Shown: positions 48,874 to 60,764, numbered from the stretch's first letter. The stretch is 64,000 bases of DNA from Pascua guehoae (GCA_001600415.1 BCJX01000015.1:127382-191381), one strand, 5' to 3'. The notes: generated from the sequence alone by a model not told the origin. Numbers and translations are program-made.

Positions 48874-51800
48874 CTACCGATGATCCAGCACGGTGGCCCA
48901 CTCGGAGGGATGCCCAGTGTACCCCGTGCGGGACGAGTAGCGTGTCCCCGCCGACCCGGGGAGGCGGACCATGCGCGGGTCGACCGAGGGGGCGCGCGAA
49001 CCCATCCTGCTCGGCGGGAAGGGCACGCCGCGGGGGTCGACTGTGCGGCGCGACATGTTCGAGTAGCGCGAGGGCGCCATCGAGGGGGCTTGCGAGGGGG
49101 CGCGGGAGGCCGGGAGGGGGTAGTTGTATGCTGCGATGCTGGAGGGAGCCTGGGGATGGGGCTGCTGCGGAGGTGGCTGGTGAGGATGCGGTGTGGGGAA
49201 CACAAAGGCCGTTTGGGGGTCGGAGACAGTCTTGGCGTCAGCCGGGGGCGCAGAGGGATTGAGCCATGGTTCAAAGCCGTCATGGGGTTGAGTTTGCCCG
49301 CTTCGGTGCGGGTGCTCGGGGTCTGGGTGCAATGCTCACCTCTACTGTGGCACCCCTCGAACGCGCCGGAGTCACGGGGCGGCTCTGCATGCTCTGTATG
49401 CTACCCTGTGACGGGTGAGGCGTGCGTGACTTGGGTGGCTTGGGAGTGAGGAGCCTGTCCTTATCCGAGGGGACGCTGCTGCTGTACGCTGTCGGCGCCG
49501 ATGGGTGAGAAGGAGGCAGGGGAACGCCAGCTGGGTTGACACTAGGTGGTTTGGCGGCAGGCTGGACGGCCTCGTTGACGACCGAGTTGCGGTTGGTGAA
49601 ACGCTCAACGACAGTCGTCGTTCGCTCGATTAGTTCTGGTTCCGCAGACTGTTGTGCGGGCGTCGCGTTGCGCGAAGGTGCGCGCGAGGCGGCTGCGGGT
49701 TGAACTGGAGCCGCGGGTGTCATTGGGCGTGACCGTGACGTATTCCTGCCCGTGTCTGACGGTGCGGGCCCGCCCGTGGCCGCCCGTGGTTGGGGTGTGT
49801 GTTGCCGTGTGGTCTGTGGCGTTGGCTGCGGCGTTGGCTGGGGTGTCCGCTTCGGTGTCGGCTGCGGTGTCGGGGTCCTTTCGTGGCTCGACTGGTGGTG
49901 AGCCTGGTACGTGGGGGTTTTTAGAGATTCATGATCCGCGTCAAGAACGATGGCTTGCGCGAGACACGCACTGGAGGCTGGACCACGATCTGTGCCGTGG
50001 TCAGCCAGGCGAGCAAGTACAGTTTCTACGCACCGTGGGAGCACGCATATGGTCTTCGACGCCACTGAGGCCGAGCGCCGAGCGCTCTTCGTGTTCGTCA
50101 ATGGCGGGGCCGGTTCTGTTATGCGAGAGCGGGGTGGGCATCACGGGCTGTGATTAGATTCTAGGTCGCGCTGTGGCTGTTCCATGTAGGTGACGCAGAC
50201 TCACCGTTGGGCGGTGATGATTTAAGTCAGATGGCGGGTAGCGCCGCGACGATGGCGCAGGTGTGGGTACAGGCGGCGGCACCGGTGAATCTTCTTCCTC
50301 TACGGTGGAGAGGAGCGCGGGGTCCATATCATCAGAGCGCAGCGCTCCAGCGAGCGCGCGTGAACGTTGACTCGAGCGCGTGGTCCTGGCCCGCGACGTA
50401 ACCGACGAGTCGGAGCTGGGGTCAGTAGTTATTTGGGACTATTACTTACGGTGGGAGACCGACTTGTGCGGGGTCAACGCTTCCTGAGGGGGCAGATGGC
50501 GCGGGGGTCTTTGGCTTTTCCGATATCGGCTTGCTGGGAGTAAAGACCGGGTACCGATCCTCGAACGAGGCGCCGGGGACGTGGACGTGGGCGTGGAAGT
50601 GCGAGGCGGGATCTGCAGGATGGAACGAACCACCCCCTGCGCTCACAGAGCGCGTGTGCTGCTGGCGCATCGCCGACGGTGTGCATGAAGGAATACGCGG
50701 CGTTGGAGGCGTCGGCTTGTCGACTGACAGCACAGTGGTGTGAGCAGACTGAGGAGCCGGGCTTGGTGATTTGGCGACCCCGCGCAAAGACGAGTCTGTG
50801 GCTCCGGCCAAGTCTTCGAGGTACGTCTCGGCGGCACCCCGAGCGGGCGTTACTGGTGCAGGTGCCCGCACAAGAGGCGCCGATACACTGCGCGCATGCC
50901 GGCGCGACGGCGTAGGCGACGCAGTCTTTGCACTTGACAAGGCACCATACTTGGGCGCGGTTTGAGCGGGCGGGAGGGTAGGCGGCGGGGGCGGAGGAGG
51001 TTGAGATGGGGTATAGTGCCACTCTTTTGGCGTTGAAGCTTGTGCAGTGGTACCAGAGGGTGGCAAGGGAGGTGGCACGTCTGGCACGGCACGTGCAGAA
51101 GTGGGTACGTTTAGACCAGACTGCACTTGAGCCTGGAACTCTTGTGCGGGTGTCAGAACGCGCGGTGGGGCGGGAGTCACGTCCTTTGCCGCAGGTGGGG
51201 GCGGGACCACAATGGGCGGGTCGCGTCCGAGCCAGCGCTCAGCTTCCTCCCATGCCTGGTGGTTAGTGCTGACAGCGGTATGGTGTGGTGACTAGCCCAC
51301 CTCGTCACGGCCTTGCTTTCGGCCCTTTTCGAGTGCGTCGCGAACCTTGATCTCCTCGTGGTACTTGTACAGTCTGCCGTCAGCTGATGCCAAAGACATT
51401 GTCAGCTCACTGGTCTCGGGCGCCCTCGAAAGCGCGAGCCGCATGGCGCTTTTCCCGCTCGGTACGCTTCTCGTCCTCGCGCGCCTTGCGAAGTGCGCGG
51501 ACCGCCGTCTCGAGCTCAGTCTTGTACTTTCCCGCAGCCTTCTGACGCTCCTGCGCCTTGCGCTCGATTTCGGCGCGCTCGACGCGTTCGGCAATCAGCT
51601 TGGCCTGTAAGTGACGCAACTCCTTTTCTGCAGCTTCCAGCTTGGCCGCGGCGGACGCCAGGTTGGCTGCCTCGTGTACTTGGTTGGCAATATGGGCGTC
51701 CATTACCTGCTGCTCGATAAAGGCGGCTTCGTTAAGCTGGTCGCGCAGGGTGTACATGTTTGGCGGGCTGGGGCGTCAGTCATCGCTACACGGTTAGTCT

Positions 51801-54018
51801 ACTGTGGACACTCTGCCACTTTGCCACCGGGTAAACAAACTGGCGAAAACGGGCCATCCACAAGCCCCAGGCAAGTGACTCACAATCCTGGGTCCGGCGC
51901 TTGGGTCGATGGCGGACTCATCTGCTCGGTAAACCCTGCTGGCGAGAGGGCAGTGATGCCCTCCGAGGTGCGGTCGTACTCGTCGTGTGGTGGCCCCAGG
52001 CCCATTTGAACGCCCATATGTGCTCCTGGTGCCCCATGTCCTCCCATGGGTCCCAAGGGGAGAGGCAGTTGCACCGTCTCCATGTGCCCTACAGGTACGG
52101 GTTGGGGATGGTGCATCTGCCCCGCTGGCACAGATTGGGGATGGTACATCTGTCCCGTGTGCTGGGGATGGTACATTTCTGGCTGCTGGGCCCCGTGGTA
52201 ATACTGCCCGTGTGGGTGGGCGCTCTCGTACGTCGTCTCGACGCCGTCGGCATTCGTTCCCCACATCCTGCGGCGTTCCATCACGCTAATCGAGTCGTAC
52301 GGTCCTAATTCGGTACCACTGGACGGGAAACGGGAGAGGTCGTCTCCAAATCCTGTGCTCTGGGCGACAAGGGTCCTGGGTGTTTCTGCCGCCAGAGTCG
52401 GCGCCCGGTGTGCAGGGGTTGTTGGAAGGTGCTGTACGAGCACCGGTTGGGGTGTGGGGTTGGGAGGTAGAGGGGACTGTTGGCGCACCGGTGTCGGACG
52501 CGCGGGGGAGGGCTGGCGTGCCGGGGTCGTGGGTCGGTGTGCTGGGGTTGTGGATCGGTGTACTGGGGTCGTGGGCCGGTATGGGGTCGCTGGTTGGGGT
52601 GCCAGTGGCTTCGGTTGGTGTGCGGGTGTCGTTGGCTGTGGTGCCACTGCGCGAGGGTTACTTGGTGCTCGTGTATGTGTCGGGGCTTGGGATGGCGCAC
52701 GCGGAGGCGGAGCGTGAGACGGCGCTTGTGATGGAGCTTGCCGAGGCAAAGGCTGAGGCTGCGAAGCCAAAGTATAGTTTGGGTCAAAGACAATGCCACC
52801 TTGAACCTGGCTTGGATCGACGTAGCTTCTGGTGGCGAGGCTCGGCTCGCGGCTGTGAGCCCGAGAGGTCTTGGGTGTGACGGGTCCTGGTGTGCGGGAC
52901 GTCTGGGGTGTCGCTACAGTCCGCGCAGCAGACGGAGCAGCAGACGGTGGACGGTAGGAAGGTTGTGTGGGCGCGATTGAAGGTGCGTGGACTGACGCGT
53001 CACGGCCGAAGTGGGTGTGGGTGTGGGTGTTGGCTACAGATGGCGCCGCAGCGTCGCGTGCTGAATGGCCCGAGACGGATCGCGCAGAGATGACTGTACC
53101 TCCGCGAGTCTGGAAGGGCGAGGCGAGGCCGAGTCCCTTTACTTCGGGGTGCGTGGGGTTGGTGGGGAGCGAGCGGAGGCGGTCCGTCAGGTCACGGAGG
53201 CTAGTGTTAGCGGGGTGGTGGCGGTGATGAGGTGGTTGAGGGGGGTGGTGTGTGTGTTGGGGGGGGCGGGGATGAGGAGGTTGAGGAGGAGTGGGGGTGA
53301 TGGATGGTAGTGTTGCAAGAAGAAACGACGCGAGGCGATGTGAGGTAGAAAATGGGTGGCGGGAGGGGGGCCATGATCGCCCACCAGCAAGCATGCCGGC
53401 CTGCACCTGCACAAAAGGGGGTCCAAGCGTTTTGGTGTAATGTTGGGGGGCGCGGGGGGGGCGCGATCCGTGCACACGACGGACGCGAGCCATTTGTATT
53501 CTTGTCACGCGTCACCCCCCCCCCCCTCGGAGCCCTAAACAATAGAAAGAGTGGTGGCTGAACCGTGTCGGACATGAGTCAAAGACCAGACCAGACCACA
53601 CCAGGCAAGTCGCACCCACTCGAGGTCCGTGGGGGCGTCGGCTGCCTTCGCGCAGTCGGCCGATCCCGAACCCAAAACGGCCAGCTCCATAAACCCGAAC
53701 GTGCCTCTGACATTGCACTCTGGCGACTCACTTGATGGGCGTGAGCACACCTTGGGGCAGATGGCTCGAGTTGTGCGATGTCTTTGTGTCCAGGTTCAGT
53801 CGNGGNGGGGGCGGGAGGGGGGGNGCTTGCGAGGCGTGCGAGACGCGCGACGTCGCGCGCGAGTGTGCTCTGCGCTCGGTCGCACCCGCACCCGCACCGG
53901 GGTTCTGGGTGGAGTAGGCCTTTTCTGACCGGGCGCGTGACGGAGTGCCTGCGTGTCCCAGGTTGGTCACTGGCGCTTGTGCTGGGTCCAAGGCGTAGAC
54001 GCGCGAGAGGGTCGACAT
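48874..54018 (-). CDS. Long Pro/Ser/Thr-rich protein with a central coiled coil
   Basis: Exons: 54018-53732, 53200-51884, 51767-51411, 51373-51301, 51255-50450, 50415-50205, then further exons to the stop at 48874, where the chain is less certain. Start MSTLSRVYALDPAQAP; exon 2 opens NLRDLTDRLRSLPTNP and then has long Pro/Thr/Gln repeats (TTPAHRP types) and a His/Gln/Met-rich part. The only ordered segment is a coiled coil of about 140 residues (MYTLRDQLNEAAFIEQQVMD ... KYHEEIKVRDALEKG, WEEAERWLG). A final intron of about 110 bases with a CTGAC site precedes TVSDPQTAFVFPTP. No domain recognised; a scaffold at the cortex or cytoskeleton is a guess. Three ambiguous bases (53803, 53806, 53824) fall in exon 1, in a G-rich run. 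Confidence 0.7.
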
Positions 54019-55051
54019 GGGACGCGGGAGGGACGAGATCGGCGGAAATGAAGGAGGAAGCGGCGAGTAGGCGTGATGAGGAGCGGGTAGTGGATGGGGT
54101 CGGTGCTGTGTAGTGTGGGCGAGAATGGGTGCACGGGGCGGCCGGTTATATATCAGGTGCTGAGTGTCAGGGGTGACGGAGGGAGGAGGAGGGGTATGCA
54201 AGATGACAATCGAAGGGTTCGGGGAGTGAGAAAGAGGACAATGCAAAGATGAGAAGTGAGAGAGTGGAAGAGGGAGGTTGCATTATTTCGATGTCGGGGG
54301 TTGTGTGTGTGTGACATTGAGATGGCTTGTTCAGGAAACACTGTCGTGCACAGACCTCTTTGGTCTCTTTTCATGTCATGACCTCATGGTCCCATCGGGT
54401 TAGCCTCGTCTGGACCCACTCTCCCTTTGTGCACTGTTGATCTGCGTACCTTGTCCCCGTGGGCAATGTATCAATGTTCAAGCGCGAATCCAAGACGTGC
54501 ACAAGGCATCTAGAGATGTGGCTGGCCTTTTGTTTGTGTTTAATGACCGGCGCGCCGGCGTGGCGGCCGTGGTGGAATGTGCCACTCGGATGTGGCAGTG
54601 TGGCACTTGGGCGCGCAGTAGGTACCATCATATGAAACAATCGCAACCCAAAAGCCCAGTGATTCGGCAGGTCGTTCGAGCATACTCGTCTGCGTATATT
54701 ATTTTCACTTGCATGAGAACCCCAACTGGGGCCTTGATGATGTCGAACCTTCAGCTGGATCTGAAGAGCGTGCATTTGGGTTGTCAGCTCCTGTCACCCA
54801 GCTACCCAACAAAAGCTGCGACCTCTCACGCCTCCTCTTGTTCTCGCTTGGCCAAGATGAATTCGGTCCCGAGGTCAAGAATGGGAGGACATGTCTGCCC
54901 ATCTATGCACAGGTTCCATGACGCTCAATGTGCTTGTGTGCTTCGAGCCATTCTGCGGCTCATCGTTTTGCTGTTAACCTGGTCTCCGACGGGTAGCTGA
55001 TAGCATCGCGTCCCCGGCCAGTTTCGTCCTCGCTGGTCCCGCTCTCATCCA
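54019..55051. other. Intergenic upstream of the Pro-rich gene, left of the tRNA
   Basis: No supported gene. Just above the start codon (54019-54150) is the likely promoter of the minus-strand gene. Around 54180-54290 the plus strand is purine-rich. A tgtgtgtgtgtg tract lies at about 54302-54314. Confidence 0.5.
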
Positions 55052-55140
55052 GGCGATTTAGCTCAGTTGGTTAGAGCGCATGCTTAACACTGGAAGCAGT
55101 GCTACGCATGAGGTCGGCAGTTCAATCCTGTCAGACGTCA
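55052..55140 (+). tRNA. tRNA-Val(AAC) with a 15-base intron
   Basis: A full cloverleaf can be drawn. D arm GCTC/GAGC; anticodon stem 55079-55083 pairs with 55106-55110 (CATGC/GCATG); loop TTAACAC after removal of 55090-55104, anticodon AAC at 55086-55088. T arm GGCAG/CTGTC with loop TTCAATC; discriminator A at 55140. The intron sits after position 37, the normal place for eukaryotic nuclear tRNAs. The acceptor stem (GGCGATT/AGACGTC) has two G-U pairs and one A-A mismatch. The D-arm and T-arm internal promoter boxes are intact and a TTTT terminator follows at once. Confidence 0.85.
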
Positions 55141-55141
55141 C

Positions 55142-55145
55142 TTTT
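55142..55145 (+). terminator. RNA polymerase III terminator
   Basis: TTTT begins two bases after the discriminator of the tRNA. Confidence 0.8.
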
Positions 55146-55763
55146 GCTGCTGATCTCCACATGGAATCGTCAGATGACAGGTGAGATGTTAGGAGGCAAG
55201 GGAGTCGGCACACAAGTGAGGCGGTGTTACCCCAAATGCGGCCATTGGGGCCCGAGGCTGCCTGAAGCCGACGAGGCGGAGTGAGAAAAGAGATTAGTGG
55301 GCAGGGAGGCATGTTCGGCAGGTGGGTCGGGACTGGTCGGGGCTTGAGATGGGGAATAATGGTGCAATGGAATGTGTGGCGGATGGACATGTACAGGCCC
55401 AGGATCCCCGGTTCTGCTCACCGAAAAATTGTCCAGAAGAGGGTTCCTGCATTCACTGAGCCGATGGAGCCCATACGCATCACAATTAACCCCTGTAGCA
55501 GTTGGCGATACTGTCGTCGCGATGCTCGACCACAGAATACGGCTAGTAATCGTCCAGTCGAAACGTGCGACACGGTGGCCGAAGAGTCCCCGTCGTCCTA
55601 GAACCCGCCATAGCAACCTCTCATACCGGAATGCATTCGGACAAAAACCTCGGCAGCGTACATCTCTGTACACCAGCAGCCGTGCCACACAGCCAAAACA
55701 TGTCCACAACCTTACTCAGCCTTACCCATCTCCCCGCACCAGCCCAGCCCCACGGGGGCCACG
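55146..55763. other. Spacer between tRNA and agmatinase 3' end
   Basis: No supported gene. The 160-residue minus-strand frame across 55227-55709 has no recognisable sequence and overlaps no splice chain. Confidence 0.5.
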
Positions 55764-58390
55764 TCAAAGCTCATCCCGCTCGGCCGTCCTCGCCTTGTCC
55801 TTCTCCTCCTGCACCGCCTTTGCCTTTTCCTTGAGTCCCTTGTTGAGCTGTCCGCCCTTGACGGCCGGCACGGGCCCGGTGGGGGACACCATGAGGGCGA
55901 TAAACTCGGCGGCGAGGTCGGCGGCGGCCATGGTCGTGAGCTCGGCATTCGTGTCGTAGGCTGGTGCGACTTCGACAATGTCGGCGCCCACAATGTTGAG
56001 GCCGGAGAGGGAGCGGATTATGCGTTTTACTTCGCGGGTGGTCCAGCCGCCTGATTCGGGGGTGCCGGCTGTGTGTGTCAGTTGGGTGTGGTGGGGTGTG
56101 ATGGCTTGGGGTGTGGCGGGGTGGGTCGAGTGGAGTGTCGGGGAATGTCTGCTGGTTGGGAGTTTGTGCTTGGTGTATGCTGGTCGGAACAACACGAGAA
56201 GCCGGGTTACTCGCTTTTGGCAAGCTGTCGGGCACCGCTCCAGCACCGTCGCACACATACCCGCCCCCCGCCCCCCCCCCCCTTCTTCCCATCCACAACA
56301 AGCCACTCGCACTCACTAGCAGGCGCCTGCGACGGGTCAATCGTATCAATATCAAAGCTGAGGTACACTGGGCCCTTGCCGAGCCTCCGCTTGAGCGCGG
56401 CCGCGACGCCCTCGGCGCCCATGTCGTCAATGTCGTCGGTCGTAAAGACCTGGAACCCGACCGCTTCGTCGTGCAGGAGGTCGGCCATTGTCTGCGAGTC
56501 AGGTGAGTCTGCCAGGGGGGAAGGGGGGAGGGGGGGAGATGGTAGGCAGGAGGAAAGGGGAGAGGCAGCACTTACACCAAGCCGGGTCCGGATGCCGGCG
56601 TGCGCGGACGTCGTGTTGGAAATGTACCCGAGCTCGTGGGCCTTCCAGAAGAATGTGCCGTGGGTCTGGCGTCAGCACCGGGGGAGAGTGTTGTTGCGTT
56701 TGGGTATGTGGCGACTCAGAGCAGCTAGGCCCAGCCTCAACAACCAAGTGCCCCTCTTGGGGCACACCATACGCCCGGCATGACGCCCAGGCGATACGAC
56801 TCGAAGGCCGACCCGGCCGCTAGGCCGGGCCGGGGTACTCACCACCTTGTGCTGCTCGGTATGCGCGCCGCCCAACTCGTGCCCGTTCCAGGTATCCAGA
56901 TGCGCGTCAAAGTGGAGCACGGAAATCGGGCCATAGACAGAGTGCAGCGCGGCGAGGATGGGGAGGACAATGGTGTGGTCGCCGCCGAGCGTGAGGATGC
57001 GGGGGTGCTCGCGGCCGTCGTGAGCGAGGTGCGACGTGAATTTGGATGTTGTCGAGGTGGTGGGGCGGTCGAGGAGGGTCTTGTAGGCGACTTCCATCTC
57101 GTCGATTGCGAGGGCGGGGTCGTAGGGTGATACGGGGACGTCGTTGCAGTCGATCTGGGGTCAGCGGGGTTTGCTCTTGCTCTGGTCTCCACGCCGCGGT
57201 GGCTACACCACACGCGCCGGTGGTTCACCACACGCGCCGGTTGTCCACCACACGCGCCAGTGGTTCACCACACGCGGCGGCTACTCACAATCTCGAGACC
57301 GCTCTCGAGCGGCGGGCTAAACCCCCACGGGATGAGGTAGCTCCGCGCCGCGCTCTGCCGCCGGGATCCCGTGCGGATGCCGTGGGGGCCAAAGCGCGCG
57401 CCCGGGCGGTAGCTCACGGTCGTCTGGGGGTTAGTCTGCGACGGTGACGCTGGGAAGGTGGGGAGGGGGGTCGAGTGGGTGACGATGTCCGTCTTCTCAA
57501 GCTAAGGAAGCTTGGTATACGAGACTCTTATTCATCGTCATTGTCGTGCCGCACTCGCCTCGGTGTTGGCGCTATCTTCCTCCACTACTCCATCGTCTTC
57601 TCCTCGACTACACTGTGGCCGAATGGCCCACTCCGGGGCCCCCATTGCGACTCCCATTGTGGGAAGACTGCGTCCCGCTCTGCTATCTGCCTCTCCCAGC
57701 CTGCACCACGAGGGCAGACACTGCCTCTACCCCCTGCCACTGTTCATGCTTCCATCCACGCCACAATCGGCTGCATCCCACTCTGCCCCCGTGACCCCCC
57801 CCCCCCCATCAGCCTCCCGTTACCCACGCCCACGCCGCCCCGACCCCACTCACATCAAACGGAATCCCCAGGACGGCAACATCAAACCCCTTGCCGGGCT
57901 CGTCGAGGCATCGGTGGAGCGGAAGCCGCCCGAAGCCCACCACACCCGAGAATGGGAGGTCGGGCGTGTTGCCGTATTTCTGTTCTGCGGGTTAGGGTGG
58001 GTGTGCTTTAGTGTGCGGTCTAGGAGACTTGGAGGCTTGGAGGCTTGGAGGCTTGGGACTGGGGACTGGGGACTTGGACTTGGAGGATGACAACCGAGGG
58101 CAGTGTGTCACAGCTGGGATTTCGTCGGTCGTGGAGACTGGGAGACTTGGGAGGGGGGACTGGGTACTGGGGACTTGGGACTGGGGACTGGGGACTGGGA
58201 CTGGGAGACTCAGAGTCGGAGACTCGGAGACTTGGCTCGGAGACCTGGAGACGGAGAATCACAGCCAGGCCGGCACACGACGGACATCTCAGACGGGGAG
58301 CGGGGACTGGGGAGGGAGAGGTGTTGACTCACGCCATAACTCCTCCGCCGACACGGCAGCAAGTAGCGAAACCAGCGCAAAGAAACGCAT
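55764..58390 (-). CDS. Agmatinase-type ureohydrolase with signal peptide and C-terminal RDEL
   Basis: Seven exons: 58390-58333, 57984-57854, 57423-57289, 57154-56843, 56665-56576, 56491-56317, 56068-55764; 401 residues. Starts [19 protein letters not shown], a clear signal peptide with an Ala-x-Ala-like cleavage region. The enzyme core follows: [70 protein letters not shown]. All expected manganese ligands (His of GGDH; Asp, His, Asp of DAHLD; both Asp of DIDTID) are present. The family hydrolyses agmatine or related guanidino compounds to urea and an amine; the exact substrate is open. The C-terminus is a charged helix ending AERDEL. Three introns carry minisatellites or homopolymers. Confidence 0.92.
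57201..57280. repeat. 20-bp minisatellite, four copies, in an agmatinase intron
   Basis: Four exact-length 20-base units (variants of tggttcaccacacgcgccgg) lie in the intron between exons 3 and 4 of the agmatinase gene. Confidence 0.9.
58022..58250. repeat. Degenerate GGGACT/GGAGGCTT minisatellite in agmatinase intron 1
   Basis: Two blocks (about 58022-58101 and 58131-58250) of units such as gggactgggga, gacttggag and gagactcgga alternate. They lie in the 348-base first intron, so on the gene's strand they are C-rich. Confidence 0.85.
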
Positions 58391-59315
58391 TTATGAATAC
58401 TGTAGTCAAGAGTCAGAGAGTCTGGACAGAGGGACGGGGGTGGGCCTGGCCGGGGGTTATAAGTCTCGGCAGCTTGGTGGATATCATGTGCCTCCATCCT
58501 TCGGCCTGCCGCGGTCGGCCTCCACCGGCCATTGCCGCGGTACGGTACGTCCCCACCCAGTCCAATCTCTAAGCGAGGCCGGGGCCGGCGGCGGGGCGGG
58601 GTTTTGCCTGAATGGTCGTTCCGTGGAGTCGGCTTGTCCAGCAGAGTGACAACGGCGGATGCGTGAGGGGAGCCAGGGAGCCAGGGAGCTGGGGAGCTGG
58701 GCTACGATACTGCGGTATGCATATGCACTTGGGTATACTCACGCTTGAACGCATTCATAGACACATGGCTGCATCCTTGCATCTGGGACTGCACGGCGCA
58801 TCGGCCTTGGTGGACAGTCGGCCCGCGGCGAGATAAGAATGGGGCCCCGGGATCTCGCCCGGAGCCAGGAACCATGTGGGTCATCCCGATTGACTCGGAA
58901 CCGTAGAAGTCGCAACTGTGGCCTTCGTTAACTTCGTTGCTGTCAATTCTCGACTCTAGCTCTCAACTCTGTCAACTGTCAACTGTACAACTGTTCAACT
59001 GTTCAGCATCGCCCGGCCAACGACTAACGACTCGGAACCCTTGATTTCGCCAGAGTGCCAGCGTACTCATTCGTCCTCGCGACTTACTTTGTCCTGCAAC
59101 ACGGCCCTCGCGCGTATCGCATCGCACAATCCCACCGTCTATTTCGGGCAGCTGCAGACCATCCAACCCGACTTGCATCCCCAACAACCCCCTCCCCTCC
59201 GTCTCCTCCGTCATCTCTCCCCCTTCCGCCCCCGCCCATCGGCCCCCCTCCCGCCCACCCTCACCTCTCCTCCCGTCCCCGCCCCCCATCCAACACCCCC
59301 TCACCCCCTCCCACG
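58391..59315. promoter_or_regulatory. Divergent promoter, agmatinase and GNAT gene
   Basis: 925 bases between start codons. Ahead of the GNAT gene the plus strand is almost pure C/T/A (59180-59310), a leader-like tract. A gccagggagctggggagctggg run lies near 58675-58697. A caactgt direct repeat (caactgtcaactgtacaactgttcaactg) lies at about 58972-59002. Confidence 0.5.
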
Positions 59316-60764
59316 ATGCCCAACACCACAATGCCCAATACCACCACACCCAAACCCGACCGCACCTCGCCAGCCTACGCCACCGCCCTCGCCACAAGCC
59401 TGCGATGGGACCCCGACCGCGCCGAGCCATACCTCCAGTTCCCCTCCTTTCCCGACATGCGCCTCACGCCGTTCCGGCCGGGTATTGAGGATGAGCTCGT
59501 GGCGTTGTTTAATCATCCGGTTATTGGGGTGAGGCTGTTTCGGTTGCCGTATCCGTGAGTTAGACTCGGGGGGTGGTGGGGAGGAGGAGGCCGGGGAGAC
59601 GGGAGGTGGGGGAGGAGAGAGAAAAAGGGGGGGGGGGGAAGTTGGAGGAGGGTGGGACAAAAGTTGGAGGAGGGTGGGGAGCTGGGAGGATTTGGGTGTG
59701 CGAGCGGGGTTTGGACGTGGGGTTGAGTAAGGGAAAGACTCTTGGCGACTGTGAGGTATGGCGTGGCGATGGCGATTGTGGCATGCAGCTATCGACAGAG
59801 GTGGCGAGGGGACGTATTTATGTGACCTGGCGTCAATGTCGGGTGGCCCGGAGTGAGACGTCGCGCGGCCAGGGATAGGAATGATCGTTGTGGCCGAAGG
59901 GAGTGGGGGTGAAGTATTGTGGCAGCATTGATGGAGGATGTGATGACGTTGAGACCGAGGGCGATTGGGTGACGTTGAGGATGGCATTGAGGGTATGGGC
60001 GGACAGTGACTTGGACTGCAAGGACTGCAGGTTACAGCAGCTTGCTCGCTACACATCACGCCCGACAGGGGATATACCTCGTGCGAGCGGTTCCCTCTGC
60101 GCAGTACCAACTCCGTGCCACACTGTCACGTACTGTGCGCGTCCAGTCCCTGTCCCAGCCGCTGTACAACTGCTCGTCGCATCCTAACCAGACCCCACTA
60201 ACACGCAGCATGCCGCGCTCGTGGGCCGAAAACCATGTCCCCACCACACTGGCAACCTATACCCCCGTCGTCTCCTCCCTCGTCTCCGCCTCCTCCCTTC
60301 CCGACGGTGACGCCCCCATAACCCGCCTCCCCTCCGCCCCACCCGTACAAGGCATGCCCTTCAAATCCCTCCGCTCCGTCTCGCAGGGCCGCATCGTAGG
60401 CGACGTCCACCTCTCCCCCTCAACCGACCCCGGTGACTACCCCCACCTGGCGGCCGACACTTTGTCAGAGGCCGACGTCCTCGCCCTGCCCCCGGGGCAG
60501 CAGGTATGGCATCTCGGCTACGTCCTCGAGCCCGCGCAGCACGGGCGGGGCGTCATGACCGAGGCTGTCGCCTTGCTCGTCGCGTTTGCGCAGCAGTGGA
60601 TTGGCGCCGGGCGCGTCGGCGCGTTTATCGACGCGGATAACCCGGCGAGTATTCGCGTCGTGGCTGTGAATGGGCTCGAGAGGGTGCGCGAGACGCAGAC
60701 GGCGTGGCCAGAGGAAAAGGGCGGGGGGGTCAAGGATGGCGCGTATTATGAGCGCAGGTTGTAG
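59316..60764 (+). CDS. GNAT-family N-acetyltransferase, RimJ/RimL type
   Basis: Exons 59316-59554 and 60209-60764 give 264 residues; the 654-base intron splits a Pro codon (LFRLPYP-MPRSWAENHV). The N-terminal strand LRLTPFRPGIEDELVALFNH is typical of RimJ/RimL-like enzymes. The acetyl-CoA site region GYVLEPAQHGRGVMTEAVAL has the Q/R-x-x-G-x-G/A-type loop (QHGRGV), and DADNPASIRVVAVNGLERV ends the fold as in the family. Acceptor unknown: an N-terminus, an amine or a small molecule. No targeting signal. The long intron contains a G12 run and gaggtggggg-rich sequence. Confidence 0.88.

Noticed and set aside
49280..49340. 25-base intron near the 3' end of the Pro-rich gene
   Set aside because: A 110-base intron with a CTGAC branch site and the same phase joins the exons better.
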